From Liolophura sinensis (Eukaryota > Mollusca > Polyplacophora > Chitonida > Chitonidae): a DNA stretch of 64,000 nucleotides. The notes under the pieces are model-generated. The model worked only from the letters and a program-made list of their open reading frames with translations, made no database searches and was not told the DNA's origin. Numbering within the stretch: the first letter of the stretch is position 1; the number at the start of each line of letters is the position of its first letter. Shown one piece after another: positions 57,845 through 64,000 of this stretch. Location of the stretch: the NCBI RefSeq assembly GCF_032854445.1, contig NC_088298.1:9413504-9477503 (forward strand), given 5' to 3'. The translations under genes were made by a program, and so were the position numbers.

Positions 57845-60800
57845 ATAATGAAATACTTAACAAGCTGGTGGTAAATCGGAACAGTGGCACGTATAATGAC
57901 ATCAACTTTATGACAAATGAATAATGTAGACATAATCTGACAGATGTAACAATGTAATAATACACACTTAGCCAAAATGGCAGTGGCTAGTGGTTGCCAT
58001 GGTAAACACATTCTGGAGACGAATAAAGATAAAGTATTCCTTGCGAATGTTAATACTCGAGTAGATGCATATTGTTTTCTTTTGGAATACATTGTTGTTT
58101 TTGTTTTTTGTTTTTTTTCCAAAATCATTTTGATCAGTATCATAATACCCGTGTTGAATTGGTTTCTGCATAGAAAATAATGTACATCTGATACTTTTGA
58201 CAATACTTGCAGTTTTGAGACATGATTTCCCAGTATTCACAAAACCAAAAGGTTCCTTCAGACCTTTACCCCCATAGTTAGTATGGTGACAAAGTCTGAC
58301 CATACCACTTATTCATTTTCATTTGAGAAGCTTTCATTAAATGACAGTGGAATACGAAACAAAATGCAAATCTATTCCAATCCAACTTATTTATCTGAAT
58401 TTCATTAAACTGTACCATATTTTAAAAACCTCACACTGCCCTGTAAGCAAAACTTACATTATTACCAAACCAAAATGCTTCCAAAATCATTAAATGGTGC
58501 ATTGGCATGTCAGTCTAATATTAGAAATTTTCACTGCATTTCACTAAGGACATTTAAACATGTGTAACAGCCCCATTCTTCCTCCTCTTTAACCAACATG
58601 AGAGAGCGAAAAAAACAAAAAAACAAAACAAAAACAAAACCACAAATCAAACTAATATTAATGTTCTCAGTATTAGGACTATGCAAGCTTATTCTAGGAT
58701 TCTAGACATAAAAGCTTGAAGCCTTTGTACCATCCACGTTTACTTAACACCACTAATTAGCAGACATTATAAATTCTTCTAGTTTTTAGGACATCTTGTC
58801 TGCCCTTTTCATGTCAATACACATATAATTGTAACAGTTTCTATTTTCAGTCCATCCACAGAACGCATATCCATTCATGATCTTTCCTTTATCACAAAAC
58901 TGATGAGGATAAATGCAATTTTTAGCTTCAGCACTTTTACTATCTGTCCTAAAATAAGAGATACAGTATTCTACGACTGAATCTGATCAGAGCAGATGCA
59001 AGCAAGGATTAAGACTGCTGTCTATCTTAATCCCAGGCGCAAGTAATGCTGAACTTAAAAAAACCCTTTCAGTTGGACATAAATGTAAACGGCAGAATAC
59101 AGGAAGCTAATCTGATGAAGCAGCTATACGTATCTGTTGAAAACACTAAATTCAAATTAACCAGCTCTAACAAGCCTGCCTGTTTAGTCTGGATTCCTAG
59201 AAAATCAGTTTTGTAAAGCAAATACAGAAAGAAACCACAAGTGATAAACTTAAGCTACATCAAATTCTACTCTCAATGTCTCAACAATGAAGACTTTGTT
59301 TTCCCTAGTGTTCCCTAACAAATGCCACAGATAACCTCTTCATCTCTACAAGCCTGTAGCCAACTAGTCATTTGGTATTTACTCCTTTAGCTGAAAATGC
59401 TTCTATAATATGATCAACATTACACATGAACATATTTGCTACAAAGATGAAAAATATAAGGTCCAGTATTGTCCAAAGATAACGTTAAGGTCTCAACGCA
59501 AAAATAAACTATCGTATCTATAGTTTTACCACAGAACACTTTCTTCACCAGGTTGGTATTTTCGCCTTGTATTATGCCATTGTGAATGATGCACTGTTTG
59601 AGTGATGCGTCCTGATTGGATATGCTGCAAAGAGCGTATAACCTTGAGCTCACCTTCAAAAAGCAAAAAATCCTTCATCTTTCGTAAGAAGTTGTCATCT
59701 CTATCAAAATTCCTAAGTCACGAGGACTAACTAGAGAGTTAGTTATGAGTATTAAATGGAGTGAAAATGCCTTCTGAAGGTATGTTATTCATTTTTTTAA
59801 ACAAACTCTGTCCAAGAAAGGATTAGCCATAACATTATAACAGGTCAAAACAACGCTGTGCCTTGTTTCCAAGCTGTACATGACAAACTGCTGGATTTAC
59901 AAGGAACTGGAACTTCTGGTGTACAAGTAACTCTATACATACAGAATTTCTTATCATATGTACTTATGGTTTTTGACAGAATAGGCCAGAAAGACAGGAA
60001 GGATATTTAACTGAGTATGCAACCATAAGTTCTCAGACTGGTGGAATTCACATTATGGAACACAAGAGATATGCATCGATTAGGAAAATGGTATGTTCAA
60101 CCACAATTACACTTAGTTACGCAGTTTAACAAAGCACCTGAAAAAGTGTCAACGTCCACATTTTCTACTATTAAGAAGGATTCACTGAGATTCACCGGGA
60201 ATTCGTTTTGTAAATTATCGAAAAAAAAAAAAGATCATGGTGTAACTGAACTACATATATTAATGGACAGGGCGAATGGACTGTGCTACAGCATTATCCA
60301 ATCGTATCACTCAACAGCTTCTACAAAAGTTCAAAACCGGCCAATCAAGCCAACCCTCTATGACTTCTAGGCCAATCAGGATCACTCGAATTCATTTCAA
60401 ATCACCCAATGAAAATCTGATTATTATTATTATTATAAGATACCTTGAAAATCCGACACTGGTAACAACTGACAAAAAGCTTTGGCAAAAAAAGCTGATC
60501 ACATCTGGAAATTCAAAAAGAGCAAGGGTTGGATTGTTCCACTATATTTCCATTGCTCTTTTTTGGTATTTTGCTATACATATAACCCTGTTGTACAGAG
60601 AAAAAAAACACCCCAGAAAACGAACGAAACATTCAAATATATATACAAACTCCTAGCCATGCTCCATAACAAATTTCATATTTGACACAACTGAAGACTA
60701 CATGCATGTCCATAGTATGCTAATGACTGCTTCAATGACCAATCAGAATGCCGCAATGAGTAAAATATCAGTATGTATCTAATGCCAATGACAATAACAG

Positions 60801-61135
60801 CAAACACGCTCCCCCATTTTCCCCATCCCAGACTGTTGGTGAATGAATTTGTAACTCAACTTTGTCACCTCAAATTACTGAAGAACTCCAGCTTCACGTC
60901 CATCGTTGCCACTTTAATAGCTGATTCTAGGCGTGAAGTACAGTGTCTTTTACAAAATCGTGAGGGAAAAATTCACACTTTTCGGGCATGAGTCTTGAGG
61001 TCGATTCCACAAAGAGATTTTTGACTCGAGTCAAATTACAAACCTAAGCATATAAATTTGCACCTATTTGTCTCAACATAACACTTTTCACCTTAAACGC
61101 TATAGTTAATCCGAAGATTGAAATGATTTGTACAC
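57845..61135. other. Non-coding, SINE-free stretch
   Basis: No open frame here resembles a known protein. The lack of SINE-A copies over more than 7 kb contrasts with the left two thirds of the window. Confidence 0.4.
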
Positions 61136-61139
61136 ATAA

Positions 61140-61830
61140 AATCAACTCATTCTTCCAATCTTGTACTCATAAAATGATATCCTGCTTTCAGTTTTGTCTT
61201 CATAAAATATCCTCCTTCAAATTTTGAACTCGTAACATGATATTCTGCTTTCAATTTTAAACTCGTAACATGATATTCTGCTTTCAATTTTAAACTCGTA
61301 ACATGATATTCTTTCAATTTTAAACTCGTAACATGATATTCTGCTTTCAATTTTGGGCTCATAAAATGATATCCTTTTCCAATTTTGTCCTCATAAATGA
61401 TATTCTTCATTCAATTTTGTGCCCTTAACATGATATCCTCCTTTCAATTTTAAACTCATAACATGATATTCTGCTTTCAATTTTGGGCTCATAAAATGAT
61501 ATCCTTTTCCAATTTTGTCCTCATAAATGATATTCTTCATTCAATTTTGTGCCCTTAACATGATATCCTCCTTTCAATTTTAAACTCATAACATGATATT
61601 CTGCTTTCAATTTTGGGCTCATAAAGTGATATCCTTTTCCAATTTTGTCCTCATAAATGATATTCTTCATTCAATTTTGTGCCCTTAACATGATATCCTC
61701 CTTTCAATTTTGCGCTCATAAAATATCTTTCTTCTAATTTTGAACTCGTAACATATCTTCCTGCCAATTTTGCGCTCATAAAAATGATACCCTTTCGTCA
61801 ATTTTGTACTCATAAAATGATCTCATTCTT
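61140..61830. repeat. 32/33-bp repeat with 130-bp higher-order units
   Basis: Variants of TTTCAATTTTAAACTCATAA plus CATGATATTCTGC recur about 21 times. The marker TTTTGGGCTC falls at 61351, 61481 and 61611, exactly 130 bp apart, i.e. four subunits of 32, 32, 33 and 33 bp. Confidence 0.93.
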
Positions 61831-61834
61831 CAAG

Positions 61835-64000
61835 TTACGACTACCCGTGTTTTATTCTACTTTATGACTACTGATCCAGTTACCCATGAAGTATCAAAAA
61901 CCTTTATAAAGCGTATCTGAGTGCAAAAGGGTCTCATTTTTCAGATTAGCACTACCTGGACTTGAAGTGAAAAGTCTCAGCTGATCTACCTGATTTTAAT
62001 ACTTTTTAAATGTTCCAAATTTTAAATACTACAGTGCAATAATAATTACTACACACATTGCAAATTTTCACTCAAGTCAGAAATGGCTTTGTGAAATAAG
62101 CCCCGGGAGCCTGTGAGTTAAACCTTACAGTCATGTCAATCAATGATGATCATGATGATCAGTCATGATGATCAAAGGTTTATGTGAAAAGTCATCGAAA
62201 CACATACACAGCATTTAATATAGGGGAGCATAATGGCGTCACATATTTCCTACAGATACATTCCACAATGATAATAATAATAATAATAATAATAAAAGTA
62301 ACAAACATTACTGAAATGTCTGTAACTGCTATATGAACAAGGGAAGGCACCGGATAATTTACAGAATTTGGTCAAACTGTCTACCGCTATGAATATTTGC
62401 AATATAACATAAAGTATACAGGTTCATGTATGGTCTATATACAGATATAAGGGAACAACAACGGGAAGGACATTCTGTAGTCTTCAGTTCTAAAATGTTT
62501 CCTGGGCTATGAAATTAACACAATCATCATCAACAACAACAGCCGGATTGCTTTCCCAAATAAAAAAAACAAAAACATACACCATCTTCTCCATATACAG
62601 AGCAATATTTCCTCACAAGCGGAAAACATCTTGCCACAAAGGAGAATATTTCTTTCTCAGCACTGAGAACATTTTCCTCACATGAGAACATTTCCTGGAA
62701 CAGAACATTGTATCTCCATAGAACATTTCTCAAAGTTACAGTAAATCTTCCCCTGAGAGCATTACAGAGAACAGGTCTCCCATTACCATGGTAACACGTC
62801 TTAATTACACACATCTGCATGAAAAAAATGAAGAGGCTATCGTGTGATTTATTTATTTACGACAAAAAAATTAACACGTAAAGAAAAAAACAAAGGCAAA
62901 TATGATGTGTTGTGAAGACTGAACTTGATATGCACAATTTTCCATTTTTCCCACAAGGAAAACAATGTTTTGTTATTCAATGATATTTTTGCATCATTAA
63001 TATTTACCTGAGAATATTTTACTTTTTGGACAGCAGTGGGTCTATATAACAGTTCCATTGGAACAACAGTCTACAGCCTAGCATGAAGACGTGTCACTAT
63101 CCACAGTGCCACATTTAGATGTCGGCCGTTTTGATTCACTACACTTGTAAGCAATGGCCAAAATTCCAATGTTTTCAGTGTTTTATTCCACCAAAAATTG
63201 TTCCAAAAACACACAACTTCTTTAATCAAGTCATTTAAGACCACTATGCTGAAAACAATTTTGAAGTACATTGTCTTTATTTTTCAAACTTACCAGAAAG
63301 TAAAAACATAGTGCGTGTGTCGAAACACAAAATTTGGTCATTTTGCAACCACAAATTTTCTATTTTCGTTTACTTCAAATAAATGAATAAGATTTCGTCT
63401 CGTTTCTTGAAAAAATGATGCAGAATTTCTCCGACTACTGGAGATGACCTTTCCTATCATCAGTAAATGGGTCATTTCTTACAATTGCATTTGTGAAAAA
63501 AATGTTTTATAGACTGAGAAGAATAATCCAACAAAGCCATGTTGTTTTCGCTGGAGTAAAAAATTTTGAAGGCAACAGAAATGTTTCCTATTGGATAACA
63601 GCAGTTTGAACTGTTGAGTCACCTAAAATGAGTCATGTTCACAATTAATTTACCACAATTTGATCTTTCAAAAATAATATATGTTGCATCATACTGAAAT
63701 TACATATTTTGACTTGAGAAAAACTTTTTTTGTGGAACTGGAATTCGGTATATATCTTATGGAACAGCCTGAAGTCAGTGATAATAAAACTTCATGTTCA
63801 GCCATACTGTCATGTACTTAGACACACCTCCTATCCATGCATGGACTAATTTTGTATCATTGTTGCATCACTGCCCCAAAAAAGTACAATACGCTTTAAG
63901 CTCACCTCAGCAAAAGTCACAGAAAATCTGAACAGACAAGAAGTCTCTACCTAGAACCTGATTTTAGGGGACGACAAGTTAGAATAAAATCAAGCTGTTG
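61835..64000. other. Non-coding, SINE-free stretch to the window end
   Basis: Unique AT-rich DNA with an (AAT)n tract. A - strand CTCAG|GTAAAT donor-like site near 63007 is not supported by a recognisable exon. Confidence 0.4.
62269..62297. repeat. (AAT)n microsatellite
   Basis: About nine ATA/AAT units, with a short GATGATCATGATGATC tract about 110 bp upstream. Confidence 0.9.

Noticed and set aside
59420-59659. 79-codon - strand open frame as a possible exon of a - strand gene.
   Set aside because: No domain and no convincing flanking splice sites.
60041-60685. Overlapping + strand open frames of 109 and 126 codons.
   Set aside because: Low-complexity Lys-rich and Ile-rich stretches from A/T runs; no domain.

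Overview
This is a metazoan nuclear genomic window, AT-rich, with long introns, many tRNA-derived SINEs and an unusual amount of minisatellite DNA. The SINE families and the sequence of the one clear gene suggest a lophotrochozoan, most likely a mollusc. That assignment rests on recognition, not on a search. There are no operons, bacterial genes, CRISPR arrays, rRNA genes or intact tRNA genes.

The only gene I can reconstruct with confidence is a Golgi reassembly-stacking protein (GORASP/GRASP55-65 family) on the + strand, 39257-48761. It has 11 coding exons, ten introns that are all GT-AG, and would encode about 451 residues. The two GRASP PDZ-like domains (exons 1-7) are strongly conserved and the Pro/Ser/Thr-rich tail (exons 7-11) is present. 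Exon 7 carries an apparent one-base frame break at 45258-45289. Exon 2 is preceded by a recent 161-bp tandem duplication that creates a second copy of its splice acceptor.

Layout. 0-2.5 kb: a SINE, a dispersed repeat and a decayed LINE endonuclease fragment on the - strand. 2.75-7.4 kb: three adjoining minisatellites (30 bp; 61/120/123 bp; 23 bp organised into 707-bp higher-order units with a palindromic spacer). 7.4-23.6 kb: mostly non-coding DNA with about ten SINEs. 23.6-25.0 kb: a 23/24-bp minisatellite with 278-bp higher-order units. 25.8-26.8 kb: a second copy of the dispersed repeat seen near 0.4 kb, split by a SINE. 28.2-29.3 kb: two more arrays. 32.0-33.0 kb: a dead pogo/Tigger-like transposase. 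33-39 kb: non-coding, with a SINE nested inside another SINE. 39.2-53.7 kb: GORASP and its probable long 3' UTR. 54.5-56.0 kb, 57.2-57.8 kb and 61.1-61.8 kb: further tandem arrays. The rest of 56-64 kb has no recognisable exon and may be the 3' UTR or an intron of a gene on the - strand beyond the window.

Four tRNA-headed SINE classes are distinguished here, named A to D for this window only. SINE-A (about 20 copies) ends in a tail containing GTGAAATATTCTTGAGTAC and (TAAA)n. SINE-B and SINE-C have different heads and tails but share a central TGTCAGTATAATG core. SINE-D is three head-only relics. No complete new system is evident. The points most worth checking are the frame break and duplicated acceptor in GORASP, the repeat-encoded - strand open frame that runs into a perfect splice donor at 2760, and the 707-bp higher-order repeat with its conserved hairpin.
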